A stretch of DNA of 64,000 nucleotides from Devosia lucknowensis (GCF_900177655.1 NZ_FXWK01000002.1:806001-870000), one strand, 5' to 3'. Positions 52,845 to 63,051 are shown, counted from the first letter of the stretch. Made by a program: numbers and translations. The notes: generated by a model from the letters alone, not told the origin.

Positions 52845-54402
52845 TCCTGCGCTCAAGGATGTTCCGCTGGTCCTCTATGAGAGGATCAAGGGCGGTTTGC
52901 GCCTGGCGGCAATCGAGCCGGACCTCATGAAGCAAGGTCTCAGGATCGGCCAGAACCTTGCCGATGCCCGCGCGATCTGGCCCAACCTGACGGTCCTCGA
53001 AATCGACAGGGCCGGACTGACGCTCGCCTTCGAGAGTTTTGCCGACTGGCATTCCAACGCCAGTCCCCTGGTGTCGATCCTTTCCGACGTCTCTCCCTTC
53101 GGCGACCTGGTCCTTGACGTGACCGGGGTCAGTCATCTGTTCGGTGGGGAAGAGCAGATGCTGCGCATGGTGCTGTCGCGCCTGCGCGACCTTGGCTACG
53201 TGGTGTCCGGAGCGATTGCGCCCACGATCGGCGCTGCCTGGGCCGTCAGCCACTTTGCCCGCAGCCAGGTGGTGAATGATGCCGATCTTGCCGCGGTGCT
53301 GCACGCCCTGCCGGTCGCAGCCCTGCGATTGCCCGAAATGCAAGTGTCCACTTTCGTGCAGATGGGCCTCGATACGATCGGGCAGGTACGGCACCGTTCG
53401 CGCAAACAGCTCAAGGCGCGTTTCGGATCCGTGGTGATGCGGCTCGACCAGGCCTTCGGGCATATCGAGGAGCGGATGGCGCCGCGGCTTCCGGCGGTCG
53501 AGCATCATGTGGACAGGCGCCTCGCCGATCCGATCAGTCTCATGGATGACGTCCTGATGCTCACCCACGATTTGGCGGTGCAGCTGAGTTTCCGGCTGGA
53601 AGCCCAGGGCCTGGGTGCGCAGACTTTCCACCTGTTTCTCTACCGGGTCGACCACAAGGTGATGACCCTCTCGCTCAATGCCGCAAGGCTGACCCGGGAC
53701 CCGCACCATATCAGCGATCTCTTTCGTCACCGGGCGCAAAGGCTGGCGGGTGAATATGATGCAGGTTTCGGTATCGACATGGTGCGCCTTGCAGCCAGCA
53801 GCGTCGAGCGCCTGGATGCGGTTCAGGCGGGAGCATTCTCGGTCGAAAACGGACTTGAAGACATCGACCGGCTCAATGACCGGCTGTCGAGCCGCCTTGG
53901 TACCACGGCGGTACTTCAGACCGAACAGGTTGCCAGCCATTTGCCCGAACGGGCTGCCAGGCTGGTACCGGCCCTGGCCAGTCGCAGTTCCCAGCGCATT
54001 GCAGCTCCACCCCTGCATCGTCCCTTGCGCCTCTTGCCCATGCCTGAACGCGTGGCAATCACGGCGCAGGTGCCCGATGGCCTGCCGGCCATGATGGTCT
54101 GGCGACGCGAAACCTACAGGTTGGTCAAAGGGCAGGGGCCCGAGCGACTGGGCAGCGAGTGGTGGCGACATGCCGTGCGGCTGGAACTGGTCGAGCCGCC
54201 CAAGCCGAAAAAGCCGGAGCCTGGCGAGACACCCAAGCCGCCGCCTTACATTCCCAAGCTCGACCGTCTTGATCCGCGGGCCGGGACACGGGACTATTTC
54301 GTAGTCGAAGACCAGGATGGGCGCCGCTTCTGGGTTTTCCGGCAAGGCCTTTATGGAGCAGGTTCCGAAATCGGGTGGTACGTGCACGGGATTTTCCCAT
54401 GA
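52771..54402 (+). CDS. imuB: inactive Y-family polymerase ImuB
   Basis: A 543-residue catalytically inactive Y-family polymerase that binds the clamp and links ImuA and DnaE2. RFLVLYLPYWATDFLKR replaces the catalytic N-terminal DxD region; SPFGDLVLDVTGVSHLFGGE and LGYVVSGAIAPTIGAAWA mark the palm. The C-terminal region is Pro/Lys-rich (KPKKPEPGETPKPPP). A start at 52732 is also possible. The ATG of dnaE2 overlaps its stop (ATGA). Confidence 0.92.
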   Translation: MFAPRRRFLVLYLPYWATDFLKRANPALKDVPLVLYERIKGGLRLAAIEPDLMKQGLRIGQNLADARAIWPNLTVLEIDRAGLTLAFESFADWHSNASPLVSILSDVSPFGDLVLDVTGVSHLFGGEEQMLRMVLSRLRDLGYVVSGAIAPTIGAAWAVSHFARSQVVNDADLAAVLHALPVAALRLPEMQVSTFVQMGLDTIGQVRHRSRKQLKARFGSVVMRLDQAFGHIEERMAPRLPAVEHHVDRRLADPISLMDDVLMLTHDLAVQLSFRLEAQGLGAQTFHLFLYRVDHKVMTLSLNAARLTRDPHHISDLFRHRAQRLAGEYDAGFGIDMVRLAASSVERLDAVQAGAFSVENGLEDIDRLNDRLSSRLGTTAVLQTEQVASHLPERAARLVPALASRSSQRIAAPPLHRPLRLLPMPERVAITAQVPDGLPAMMVWRRETYRLVKGQGPERLGSEWWRHAVRLELVEPPKPKKPEPGETPKPPPYIPKLDRLDPRAGTRDYFVVEDQDGRRFWVFRQGLYGAGSEIGWYVHGIFP

Positions 54403-57400
54403 GCATGGACCTGCTTGCCGAGGCCGACGCGCCACCACCGATCCGGCTGGAAGCGCCGTTCTATGCCGAGTTCATCGCCACCAGCAATTTCTCCTTCCTG
54501 CGTGGCGCGTCGCACCCTGAAGAGCTTGTAGCCCATGCCATGGCCATGGGTATGACCGGCCTCGGACTGTGCGATCGAAACAGTTTTGCCGGGGTGGTGA
54601 GGGGCTTTGTGGCTGCCCGGGAAAACCGCGAAAGAAGCCCGGATTTCCGCTATTTCGCAGGTGTCCGGCTGGCCTTTGCCGATGGCACGCCAGATGTCAT
54701 CGCCTATCCCACCGACCGGGTATCCTATGGGCGGCTCTGCAAGCTTTTGACCATCGCCAACCGTCGCGGGGACAAGGGCGATCCGCGCCTGCTGTTTGAC
54801 GATCTGTTCGGGTCGAGCGCCCCGACCTCGGACACCGAACAAGGGCCGGTGGAGGATTTTTCGCAGGGCCAGCTCTTCATCGTGATGCCGGATGAGAAGG
54901 ACTGGGCACGCACCGAACAGACCCTGGACCGGCTTAGCCGCCAGTCTCCCGGACGGGTGTGGATTGCCGGCGTGCCGCGCTTCGACGGGCATGATCGGGC
55001 CCGCCTCAATCGCACCGACGCCCTGGCCAAGCGCCATGGTGCAAGGATGATCGCCAGCAATGACGTTCACTATCATCGGGCCGACCGCAGCATCGTCCTC
55101 GATGTGGTCTCATGCATCCGCGAACATGTGACCCTGGAAGAGGCCGGATTCCTGCTCACGGCCAATGCCGAGCGGCATCTCAAGTTTCCAGGGGAAATGG
55201 CCAGGCTCTTTGCCGAGCATCCCGATGCGCTTGTGCAGACCCAGGTGTTTGCCGGCCGGATCGGTTTCGGCCTCGAGCAGCTCGAATACAACTATCCCGA
55301 GGAAACCATCGGCGATGGTGAGACCGCGCAGCAGACCCTGGAGCGGTTGACCTGGGAAGGGGCCGCACGGCGCTTTCCAGAAGGCCTTCACGACGACATC
55401 AAGCGCAGCATCTGGTCCGAGCTTTGCCTCATCGCCTACAAGGGCTATGCCGCCTATTTCCTGACCGTCCATGACATCGTCAAGTTCGCCCGCGAAGAGC
55501 GAGGAATTCTCTGCCAGGGGCGTGGTTCGGCCGCCAATTCCACCGTTTGCTTCTGCCTCGATATAACCTCGGTCGATCCACGCAAGGCCACGCTGGTGTT
55601 TGGCCGGTTCATTTCCACCGAGCGGGACGAACCACCCGATATCGACGTCGATTTCGAGCACGAACGGCGTGAGGAGGTAATGCAGTATGTCTACCAGAAA
55701 TATGGCGGCCGCCGCACCGGGCTGACGGCAAACGTCATTTCCTACCGCTCCAAGAGTGCCATCAGGGAAACGGCCAAGGCGTTCGGTGTTTCCGACGACA
55801 CCATTGCTGCCTTCAACCAGCTCCATTGGGGCTGGGGCAGCAAGCTCGACCTGCGCGATCTCGCCAATCTCGGACTCAATCCGGACGATCCGGTCATGGC
55901 GCAGATGTTCGAAGTGGTGAAGGTCCTGCGCGGGTTCCCGCGCCATCTCAGCCAGCATGTCGGCGGCTTCGTCATCACCCGCGACAGCCTCGAAAGCCTT
56001 GTTCCCATCAGCAAGTCGGCCATGGACAGCCGGACAATCATCGAATGGAACAAGGACGATATCGACGCCCTAAAGATTCTCAAGGTCGATATCCTGGCCC
56101 TTGGCATGCTCACCTGTCTGCGGCGTGGCTTCGATCTCATGCGCACCCATTATGGGCGCACCGTGGAGCTGGCAGACCTGCAGAGCGAGGAGTTCCGAGA
56201 TCCCGAAGCCGCCCGCCCGGTTTATGAAATGACCCACCGGGCCGATACGATCGGCGTGTTCCAGATCGAGAGCCGGGCACAGATGACCATGCTGCCCCGT
56301 CTCAAGCCCGTCCGGTTCTATGACCTCGTCATCGAGGTGGCGATCGTCAGGCCGGGTCCGATCCAGGGGGGCATGGTTCATCCCTATCTCAAGCGCCGGG
56401 ACGGCACCGAGCATTGGGAAGCCAAGCCCGACGATCCGCTCGACCAGGTCCTCAAGAAAACCCTGGGTATCCCGCTGTTCCAGGAACAGGCGATGCAGAT
56501 GGCCATCGTTGGAGCCGGCTTCACGCCCGGAGAGGCCGACCAGCTGAGACGGGCCATGGCGTCATGGCGCCGCACGGGCAAGATCAACATCTTCAAGGAG
56601 CGTTTCATTGCCGGCATGACCGGCAATCCCAAACGCAACTATACCCGTGAGTTTGCCGAGAGGTGCTTTTCGCAGATCGAGGGCTTTGCCGAATACGGTT
56701 TTCCCGAGAGCCATGCGGCAAGCTTTGCGCTGCTTGTCTATGCCTCCTGCTGGCTCAAATGCCATTACCCTGATGTCTTCCTTTGCGCCCTGCTCAATTC
56801 CCAGCCGATGGGTTTTTATGCACCAAGCCAGTTGGTGCGGGATGCAATCGAGCACGGTGTCGAAATCCGGCCTGCCGACGTCAACGCCTCCATGCTGGAA
56901 TCGACGCTGGAGCCCACGCAGCGCGATGGCGTCGCCGAGCATGTCTGGCCCCGGCACAGGCCAATGATCGAGCAGATCTGGACAAGACATGCGGTGCGGC
57001 TGGGGTTGGAGCGGGTCGAAGGTCTCGCCGAAAAGGATGTCGCGCGGATCGTGGCGGTGCGTGGCGCTGGCTACGGATCCGTTCGGGAACTCTGGTTGCG
57101 AACGGGAATACCCGTTGCAAGCCTTGAAAAACTTGCGCGGGCAGATGCCTTTTCCTGCTTCGGGCTCAATCGGCGCGAGGCGCTGTGGGCCGTCAAGGGC
57201 CTGGTCGGAACGCATGGCGCCGAAACGCTACCGCTGTTTTCTGCGGCCGGGCCACCCGGGGATGAGACGGCCGAGGAGCCCGCAGGCCTGCCGCTCATGT
57301 CTCCGGGAGAAGAGGTGGTGCACGACTATTCCACCTTGTCGCTGTCGCTCAAGGGTCATCCCGTGCAGTTCCTGCGCCCCATGCTGATGGCACGGGGCAC

Positions 57401-57860
57401 GACGCGGGCGGAAAATCTGCCACTGGTGCCGGCTGACGTGCGTGTGGAAGTAGCGGGGCTGGTTCTGGTCCGGCAACGGCCCGGCACTGCAAGTGGAGTG
57501 ATCTTCGCCACCCTAGAAGACGAAACCGGCGTCGCCAATGTCGTTGTGTGGCCCAAGCTTTTCGAGGACGACCGGCTGCGCAAGATCCTGTTGTCGAGCC
57601 GCATGCTGGCCGTCAGGGGCAAGGTCCAGTCCGGCCATGGCGTCATCCATGTGATTGCCGAAGATTTCGAGGACCTGACCCCGCAATTGCTCGACCTCTC
57701 CCATGGCAAGGACTATGGCGACCGCATCCTGGCCCGTGCAGACGAGGGCAAGTCCGGCCCGCCAGGCAGCCAAAGCCGTGATCGCAATGCCGTCAGGGAG
57801 ATCGAAATGGCGCGGCGGCGAGCCTATGCAGCCTTGCCCAAGGGCCGGAATTTTCACTAA
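54399..57860 (+). CDS. dnaE2: error-prone DNA polymerase DnaE2
   Basis: The catalytic polymerase of the mutasome, a C-family enzyme of 1153 residues. An N-terminal PHP domain (FSFLRGASHPEELVAHA, GLGLCDRNSFAGV) precedes the polymerase core: GRGSAANSTVCFCL, PPDIDVDFEHERREEVMQYV (catalytic Asp pair), MGRRAxx-like MASWRRTGKI, FAEYGFPESHAASFAL, and a C-terminal OB domain (VEVAGLVLVRQRPGTASG). The ATG overlaps the imuB stop. It ends 8 bases before convergent phhB. Confidence 0.97.
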   Translation: MSMDLLAEADAPPPIRLEAPFYAEFIATSNFSFLRGASHPEELVAHAMAMGMTGLGLCDRNSFAGVVRGFVAARENRERSPDFRYFAGVRLAFADGTPDVIAYPTDRVSYGRLCKLLTIANRRGDKGDPRLLFDDLFGSSAPTSDTEQGPVEDFSQGQLFIVMPDEKDWARTEQTLDRLSRQSPGRVWIAGVPRFDGHDRARLNRTDALAKRHGARMIASNDVHYHRADRSIVLDVVSCIREHVTLEEAGFLLTANAERHLKFPGEMARLFAEHPDALVQTQVFAGRIGFGLEQLEYNYPEETIGDGETAQQTLERLTWEGAARRFPEGLHDDIKRSIWSELCLIAYKGYAAYFLTVHDIVKFAREERGILCQGRGSAANSTVCFCLDITSVDPRKATLVFGRFISTERDEPPDIDVDFEHERREEVMQYVYQKYGGRRTGLTANVISYRSKSAIRETAKAFGVSDDTIAAFNQLHWGWGSKLDLRDLANLGLNPDDPVMAQMFEVVKVLRGFPRHLSQHVGGFVITRDSLESLVPISKSAMDSRTIIEWNKDDIDALKILKVDILALGMLTCLRRGFDLMRTHYGRTVELADLQSEEFRDPEAARPVYEMTHRADTIGVFQIESRAQMTMLPRLKPVRFYDLVIEVAIVRPGPIQGGMVHPYLKRRDGTEHWEAKPDDPLDQVLKKTLGIPLFQEQAMQMAIVGAGFTPGEADQLRRAMASWRRTGKINIFKERFIAGMTGNPKRNYTREFAERCFSQIEGFAEYGFPESHAASFALLVYASCWLKCHYPDVFLCALLNSQPMGFYAPSQLVRDAIEHGVEIRPADVNASMLESTLEPTQRDGVAEHVWPRHRPMIEQIWTRHAVRLGLERVEGLAEKDVARIVAVRGAGYGSVRELWLRTGIPVASLEKLARADAFSCFGLNRREALWAVKGLVGTHGAETLPLFSAAGPPGDETAEEPAGLPLMSPGEEVVHDYSTLSLSLKGHPVQFLRPMLMARGTTRAENLPLVPADVRVEVAGLVLVRQRPGTASGVIFATLEDETGVANVVVWPKLFEDDRLRKILLSSRMLAVRGKVQSGHGVIHVIAEDFEDLTPQLLDLSHGKDYGDRILARADEGKSGPPGSQSRDRNAVREIEMARRRAYAALPKGRNFH

Positions 57861-57868
57861 ATCCGGTA

Positions 57869-58159
57869 TCAGCCCAAGAGTGCGTCAACCTTGCCGGCCA
57901 TCTCGATATCCTTCTGGCTCAGTCCGCCTGCATCGTGTGTGTTCAGGATGATGCTGACCGTGTCGTAGACATTGGACCATTCGGGGTGGTGCCCAGCCTT
58001 TTCGGCAAGCAGCGCTACCCGGGTCATGAAGGCGAAAGCTTCGGAAAAATTCTCGAAGCTGAATTGACGCGAAATCGCATCCTTTGCTTCGTCGAATGTC
58101 CAGTCGGTCAGGCCTGCCAAGGCCTTTTCCCGCGCGGCGACTGTCAACTTCGCGACCAT
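57869..58159 (-). CDS. phhB: 4a-hydroxytetrahydrobiopterin dehydratase
   Basis: A 96-residue pterin carbinolamine dehydratase that recycles tetrahydrobiopterin. The signature is [13 protein letters not shown] (catalytic His pair), then [17 protein letters not shown]. No phenylalanine hydroxylase gene is adjacent. The open frame upstream is not conserved; [17 protein letters not shown] fits the family. Confidence 0.95.
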   Translation of the reverse strand: MVAKLTVAAREKALAGLTDWTFDEAKDAISRQFSFENFSEAFAFMTRVALLAEKAGHHPEWSNVYDTVSIILNTHDAGGLSQKDIEMAGKVDALLG

Positions 58160-58341
58160 GGAATCCTCCGTCGGTTCGGTCTCTCCAATCAACGCCCTGG
58201 AACCCACATGGCTCCGCACCGCCACGGCCGCGATATTAACTCGCCGTTCAGCGTTCACGCCGAATCGCGACGCCCATCCCATCCATGCAAGGGCTTGTTA
58301 ATGCCTCGCGCGCCCAATGGAGCCGCAATAGGGAAATTTCC

Positions 58342-60633
58342 GTGCTGACTTCAGCCCGAAAGACAATGCCGTCCCTGGACTACGTGTCCATCATCCGCTC
58401 GGTCTATGGCGACCGCGGCGCGATGCTGGCTGGCTCGGTTGCCAGTGCCTTCGCGGCGGGTCTGACCGCCTGGAAAGCGCAATCGGTTTCCCTTTACGTG
58501 GTGGCCGGGCTGTTTCTGGTCCTTGGCCTTGTCCGCGACATCAATATGCGCGCCTTCTGGAAGGCCGCGATCAGCGCCGATGACGGCGAAGCTGCCCAGT
58601 ATTGGGAAAATCGTGCTGTCGTCCTGGGTGCCATGCTCGCCCTGGTCTACGGCCTCTGGTGCCTCGTTGCCATGCTGATCGTGCGCGATCCCTATGCCGA
58701 ACTGGTCAGCGCCTCGCTCACCATTGCCGTCATGGTTGGTATCTGCGCGCGCAATTTCGGCCTCGATCGGCTCGTGACCATACAAATGCTGATGGTCATC
58801 GTGCCGCTTTCGCTCGGCCTTCTGCTACGCGCCGATATTTTCCATCCCGTGCTGGCCGTCCTGCTGATCATCATGCTCCTCAGCTTCCGCAAACTGGCGG
58901 CAGACATCAGGGCGATCCTGCTCAGCGCCGTGCATGGACGCGTCGAGGCATCGCGGCTCGCAGCCGAACTCGATATGGCCATCACCACACTCGATCACGG
59001 CCTGTGCCTGCTGGACGACAAGGGCGCCGTCAGCGTCGCCAACGAGCAGGCCCTCAATTTCTTCGCGCTGATCGGGGCACCCAACCTGCTGCGGGCGCCG
59101 CTCAGCGCAGTCCTGCGAGACCGAAGCGCCGCCGGCAAGCTTCCGGCCATCGGCGTGGAGCGCCTGCTCGATCTCGTCGAACGCCGTGCTTCGGGCAAAG
59201 TGCAGCTCAGCGTCGCTGATGGACGCCACTACGAGGTCACTGTCAGCTCCGGCCGCGACCGGTGCGTGCTGCTGATCGAGAACATCAGCGAGCGCGTCGC
59301 TGCCGACGAGCGCATCACCTTCATGGCCCGCCACGACACCCTGACCGGCCTGCCGAACCGTGCCTATTTCGGCGAACTGGTTGCCGACGACCTCGAAATC
59401 CGTCGTCGCAAGCGCAGCGACGCATTGCGCTCCCTGACCATCATCGACATCGACGATTTCAAGCATGTCAACGACACGTACGGGCATATCGTCGGTGACG
59501 CGCTGCTGGTGGAAGTTGCCCAGCGGTTGCGCAGCGTCGTCGGGGCCGATGCGGTGCTCGCGCGCCTGGGTGGCGACGAATTCGTTATCTACGGCAGGTC
59601 GGAAGCAGGCCCGGAGAGGGACAGCCAGACCATCATGCAGGCCTTCGGCAAGCCGTTCCACCTCGAGGGCGTCACGCTCAACGTCAATGCAAGCCTCGGC
59701 CTCGTGTCCAGCACGCAGGGTGAGGACACGCTCGACGATCTGATGACCAAGGCCGACCTTGCCCTCTACTCCGCCAAGGCGGAGGGAAAGGCCACAAGCC
59801 AGATTTTCCATGCGCAGATGGATGTCGACTACCATTACCGCCAGCGTCTCAAGGTCGACCTGAGGCATGCCATATCAGCGGGCAAACTCAGCCTCGCTTT
59901 CCAGCCGCTGCTCGATATCGGCACGCGCAAGGTGGTGTCCTGCGAGGCGCTGGCCCGTTGGGAACACCCAGAGCTGGGGCAGGTGCCGCCCTCGACCTTC
60001 ATTCCGCTCGCCGAAGAAATCGGTCTCATCTCCGAGATTACCGCGTGGGTTATCGGCGAGGCTGCATTGCAGTGCAGTCAGTGGCCTGGCCAGGTCGGTG
60101 TCGCGGTTAACGTCTCGGCGCGGGACTTCCGCGCCATAGACCTCCAGGGCGTGGTCGACGAGGCCTTGCTCCGCACCGGCCTTCCGCCCGAGCGTTTCGA
60201 AATCGAAGTGACCGAGACGGCGGTCATTGAAGAGCGTGATATTGCCAGCAATGTTCTCGCTGGGCTTGCACGGCGCGGAGTGGGTATCGCGCTCGACGAT
60301 TTCGGTACGGGATATTCCTCGCTCAGTTATCTCAGCGCGCTTCCCTTCTCCAAGCTCAAGATCGATCGCTCCTTCGTTTCGGAGATCGCCGAGCAGCCGC
60401 GGGCGCTGAGCTTGCTTACCAATGTTGCACGGCTCGGACGGGACCTCGATCTGGTCGTCGTGGCCGAGGGTGTCGAGACCGAGGCGCAGCTCAATGCCAT
60501 GGTCGCGCACACGCCGATCCAGCAGGTTCAAGGCTACCTTTTCAGCCGCCCGCTACCCCAGCGCGATATCGCCGAACTGATCTCTCGGCTCAATGCCGGC
60601 AGCGCCCGGCAGACAAATCGCCGCATTGGTTAA
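58342..60633 (+). CDS. membrane GGDEF-EAL cyclic-di-GMP protein
   Basis: About 763 residues. Five to six hydrophobic segments in the first 190 residues form a membrane sensor (SVASAFAAGLTAW, SLYVVAGLFLVLGLV, AVVLGAMLALVYGLWCLVAML, LRADIFHPVLAVLLIIMLL), then a PAS-like domain (MAITTLDHGLCLLDDKGAVSVAN), GGDEF with intact LGGDEF and EAL with intact EALARW and DDFGTGYSSLSYLS. Starts at ATG 58285, GTG 58342 or ATG 58366 are possible; the GTG has GGGAAAT upstream and is chosen tentatively. Confidence 0.93.
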   Translation: MLTSARKTMPSLDYVSIIRSVYGDRGAMLAGSVASAFAAGLTAWKAQSVSLYVVAGLFLVLGLVRDINMRAFWKAAISADDGEAAQYWENRAVVLGAMLALVYGLWCLVAMLIVRDPYAELVSASLTIAVMVGICARNFGLDRLVTIQMLMVIVPLSLGLLLRADIFHPVLAVLLIIMLLSFRKLAADIRAILLSAVHGRVEASRLAAELDMAITTLDHGLCLLDDKGAVSVANEQALNFFALIGAPNLLRAPLSAVLRDRSAAGKLPAIGVERLLDLVERRASGKVQLSVADGRHYEVTVSSGRDRCVLLIENISERVAADERITFMARHDTLTGLPNRAYFGELVADDLEIRRRKRSDALRSLTIIDIDDFKHVNDTYGHIVGDALLVEVAQRLRSVVGADAVLARLGGDEFVIYGRSEAGPERDSQTIMQAFGKPFHLEGVTLNVNASLGLVSSTQGEDTLDDLMTKADLALYSAKAEGKATSQIFHAQMDVDYHYRQRLKVDLRHAISAGKLSLAFQPLLDIGTRKVVSCEALARWEHPELGQVPPSTFIPLAEEIGLISEITAWVIGEAALQCSQWPGQVGVAVNVSARDFRAIDLQGVVDEALLRTGLPPERFEIEVTETAVIEERDIASNVLAGLARRGVGIALDDFGTGYSSLSYLSALPFSKLKIDRSFVSEIAEQPRALSLLTNVARLGRDLDLVVVAEGVETEAQLNAMVAHTPIQQVQGYLFSRPLPQRDIAELISRLNAGSARQTNRRIG

Positions 60634-60766
60634 CGCCACCTAACCCCCTGACGCCACCTTAGAAATTTTCTGCGCCGAAACTCGCGCCGGACAAATGCGA
60701 GATATTTGCCAGTACAAACATGGATAATGAAAGGTTAAGGTTTTCACGTACTGGGGGACATTGGTA

Positions 60767-61522
60767 ATGAGTGCGGCAACCCAATCGGCGACCGGCGCGT
60801 CACGTTTTGCGACAACCCTGATCGACCTCCTCGATCGCATAGAATATCGCCGGGTATCGCCGGCGGATCAGCTCGATCCCGTCTATCGGCTCCGTTACGA
60901 GGCGTATCGTCGCGAGGATTTCGTGCCGATCAATTCGCAGCAGGTGACACGCGACGAATATGACGACGCGACAAACTGCTACTGCTTCGGGGTCTATATC
61001 GATGGCGAACTGGTCAGCTCGATCCGCTTTCACCATGTGACGTCGCAGAACCGCACGTCACCAAGCCGCACGATCTGGCCCGAAGTGCTGGAGCCCATGC
61101 TCGATCGCGGTCATGGCTACATCGATCCCAGCCGCTTCACCGCCGATCACGACGCCTCCCTGGCTCTGCCGGCGCTGCCCTATCTCACGCTGCGTATCGT
61201 TGCCATGGCGAGCGAATATTTTCCGGTGCGGTACACCATCTCATCGGTCCGCGCCGAGCATGCCGCGTTCTACAGGCGTATCTTCGGCTCCGAGCGACTG
61301 GCCGACGAACGGTTCTGGGGCGAGCTGAAATTTCCCGTCTGCCTCTATGCGGCAGAGGTGCCCACGATACGCGACCGCGTCGCAGACCGTTTTCCATTCT
61401 TCATGTCGACACCCGAAGAGCGAGAGCACCTATTCGGCAATGGTGCGGGCCGGCATCAGGCCATAGCGCCGACGGCCCGCATGGCGCATCGTCTGCGCCA
61501 GATGGAAATGGCGCAGGGCTGA
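60767..61522 (+). CDS. FeeM-like N-acyl amino acid synthase
   Basis: A 251-residue GNAT-like acyltransferase of the FeeM catalytic-core family, related to LuxI-type fold. QLDPVYRLRYEAYRREDFVPIN, then YDDATNCYCFGVYIDGELVSSIRFHHV and GHGYIDPSRFTAD match it. Known members join acyl groups from acyl carrier protein to amino acids; the product here is unknown. GGGGGACATTGGTA gives a ribosome site. A membrane GGDEF-EAL gene lies directly upstream. Confidence 0.78.
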   Translation: MSAATQSATGASRFATTLIDLLDRIEYRRVSPADQLDPVYRLRYEAYRREDFVPINSQQVTRDEYDDATNCYCFGVYIDGELVSSIRFHHVTSQNRTSPSRTIWPEVLEPMLDRGHGYIDPSRFTADHDASLALPALPYLTLRIVAMASEYFPVRYTISSVRAEHAAFYRRIFGSERLADERFWGELKFPVCLYAAEVPTIRDRVADRFPFFMSTPEEREHLFGNGAGRHQAIAPTARMAHRLRQMEMAQG

Positions 61523-61541
61523 CCTGAACTCGAGGAAGAAG

Positions 61542-61617
61542 TGGTGCCGCTTGCGTGACTCGAACACGCGACCCCATCATTACGAATGATGTGCTCTACC
61601 AACTGAGCTAAAGCGGC
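61542..61617 (-). tRNA. tRNA-Thr (anticodon CGT)
   Basis: A cloverleaf on the minus strand: acceptor GCCGCTT / AAGCGGC, D-arm TTTAGCTCAGTTGGTAGAGC, anticodon stem CATCA / TGATG with loop TTCGTAA giving anticodon CGT (reads ACG), T-arm with GTTCGAGTC. The discriminator is A and CCA is encoded. Confidence 0.95.
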
Positions 61618-61665
61618 TTGCCGCGACCGTCGATTTGCATCGACCGTCAGGCGATTGGCGGTCTT

Positions 61666-63051
61666 TTACTGGGCGTTTTCGGTCGGCGCAAGGGGCAAGG
61701 CTGTATCGGCTGCAAGCAGGGCTGGCGGAGACGCCGCCGGCGCTGCCGCCAGCGGTGTCTGCCGGCTGTTATTGGCAACCGGAACCTTCCACTCAAAGGC
61801 GTCGAGGCGCCCGGTGACGGGTGATAGCGGTTCCCATTCGTCGCTGACGATGCCGTCGGCCGTCCAGGCCGGATCGCGCGGCGCGCGCACGGCACGCGCG
61901 AGCCATTCGCGAGCCTTGCCCTGATCGCCCGACTGACCCTCTTCGATTTCCGCCATCAGCGTCGCCACGCCCTGCGTCGCCTCGGTGCCGGCAAAAGGCT
62001 GCAGTGCAGCGCGCGCTCTCGGCCAGTCATAGGCGTCGATGGCGGCGCGTGCCATCGCCATGCCGGCAGCGCGGTGCGGGGCAGGCAACTCGATAATCTC
62101 GCCCAGGCGCTTCAGGCGGTCGACGGCCGAGGCACCCGATTGCGAATGCGCATAGAGCGTCGCCACGTCCGGGTGGCCGGTCGATCGCCAAATGCGGCGC
62201 AGAAGGCTTTGTGCGCGCCGCGCTTCACCGCGGTTAGAATAGATGCGGGCAGCGATCAGGGCGGCGGGCACGAAATCGGGCAGGAGTTTGAGGGCCGTCA
62301 AAGCGTGGTCCAGCGCCGCATTGGCCTGGCTGTTTTCCAGTTCGCGCGCCCGTGCGGTTTCAATGACCGCCTGACGACGACGTTTGCGGGCTTTGTCCTC
62401 GCGTGTGGTGGCCGGTTCGGCATTCACCATGGCGACGGCCTCGGCCCACTGACCCCGACGGGCAAGATCGTCGAACACGGCCTGGCCAGCCCAGCCGGTC
62501 TCGGGCGCGAGTGCCAGTGTCTTGCGGGCAAAGGTGAGAGCAGCGTCTGGCCGGTTTTGTGCGCGGGCCTGGTCGTAAAGACCGGTCAGGGCGGCCACCG
62601 CCGTCTTTTCGCTGCTGATCAGGGCACGATAGTGCTCGCGTGCAGCGGGCATGTCGCCCAGGGCGAGGTCGGCGCGGGCTTCGAGGAGTTTTGCAGCGCC
62701 GTTGTCGGGAAGGCGCGCCTGGGCCTCGCGCGCCATGATGCGAGCTCTGGCCGGGTCTCCGGCCTGCAATGCGATCACGGCGTCGGACAAGGCTTCGACG
62801 CCTTGCTCCCGACGACGGGCAGTGCGACGACGGGCCATGGCACGCGGTGCGCCGATAACGCGACGGACCACCGCCCACACTAGTATGACCAGCGCGGCGG
62901 CCAGCAGCAGGATGACGACGGCGGTGCCGAGGCGTGGCTGCATGCGGTAGCCGGCCAGCTCGAGCGTCATGGTGCCGGGCAGGGAAATGATCCAGGCAGC
63001 GACGCCGGCAATGACCAGGCTGCCGATGATCCAGGAGGCGAGACGGATCAT
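61666..63051 (-). CDS. HemY-domain membrane protein with TPR repeats
   Basis: A 461-residue inner-membrane protein. Two N-terminal hydrophobic segments (about 5-22 and 42-64) with GTMTLELAGYRMQPRLGTAVVILL form the HemY N-terminal domain; tetratricopeptide-like helices follow (GDPARARIMAREAQARLPDNGAAKLLEARADLALGD-like units). The name comes from linkage to haem genes, not from known enzymatic activity. Its start overlaps the mitofilin-like gene stop by 4 bases. Confidence 0.88.
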   Translation of the reverse strand: MIRLASWIIGSLVIAGVAAWIISLPGTMTLELAGYRMQPRLGTAVVILLLAAALVILVWAVVRRVIGAPRAMARRRTARRREQGVEALSDAVIALQAGDPARARIMAREAQARLPDNGAAKLLEARADLALGDMPAAREHYRALISSEKTAVAALTGLYDQARAQNRPDAALTFARKTLALAPETGWAGQAVFDDLARRGQWAEAVAMVNAEPATTREDKARKRRRQAVIETARARELENSQANAALDHALTALKLLPDFVPAALIAARIYSNRGEARRAQSLLRRIWRSTGHPDVATLYAHSQSGASAVDRLKRLGEIIELPAPHRAAGMAMARAAIDAYDWPRARAALQPFAGTEATQGVATLMAEIEEGQSGDQGKAREWLARAVRAPRDPAWTADGIVSDEWEPLSPVTGRLDAFEWKVPVANNSRQTPLAAAPAASPPALLAADTALPLAPTENAQ

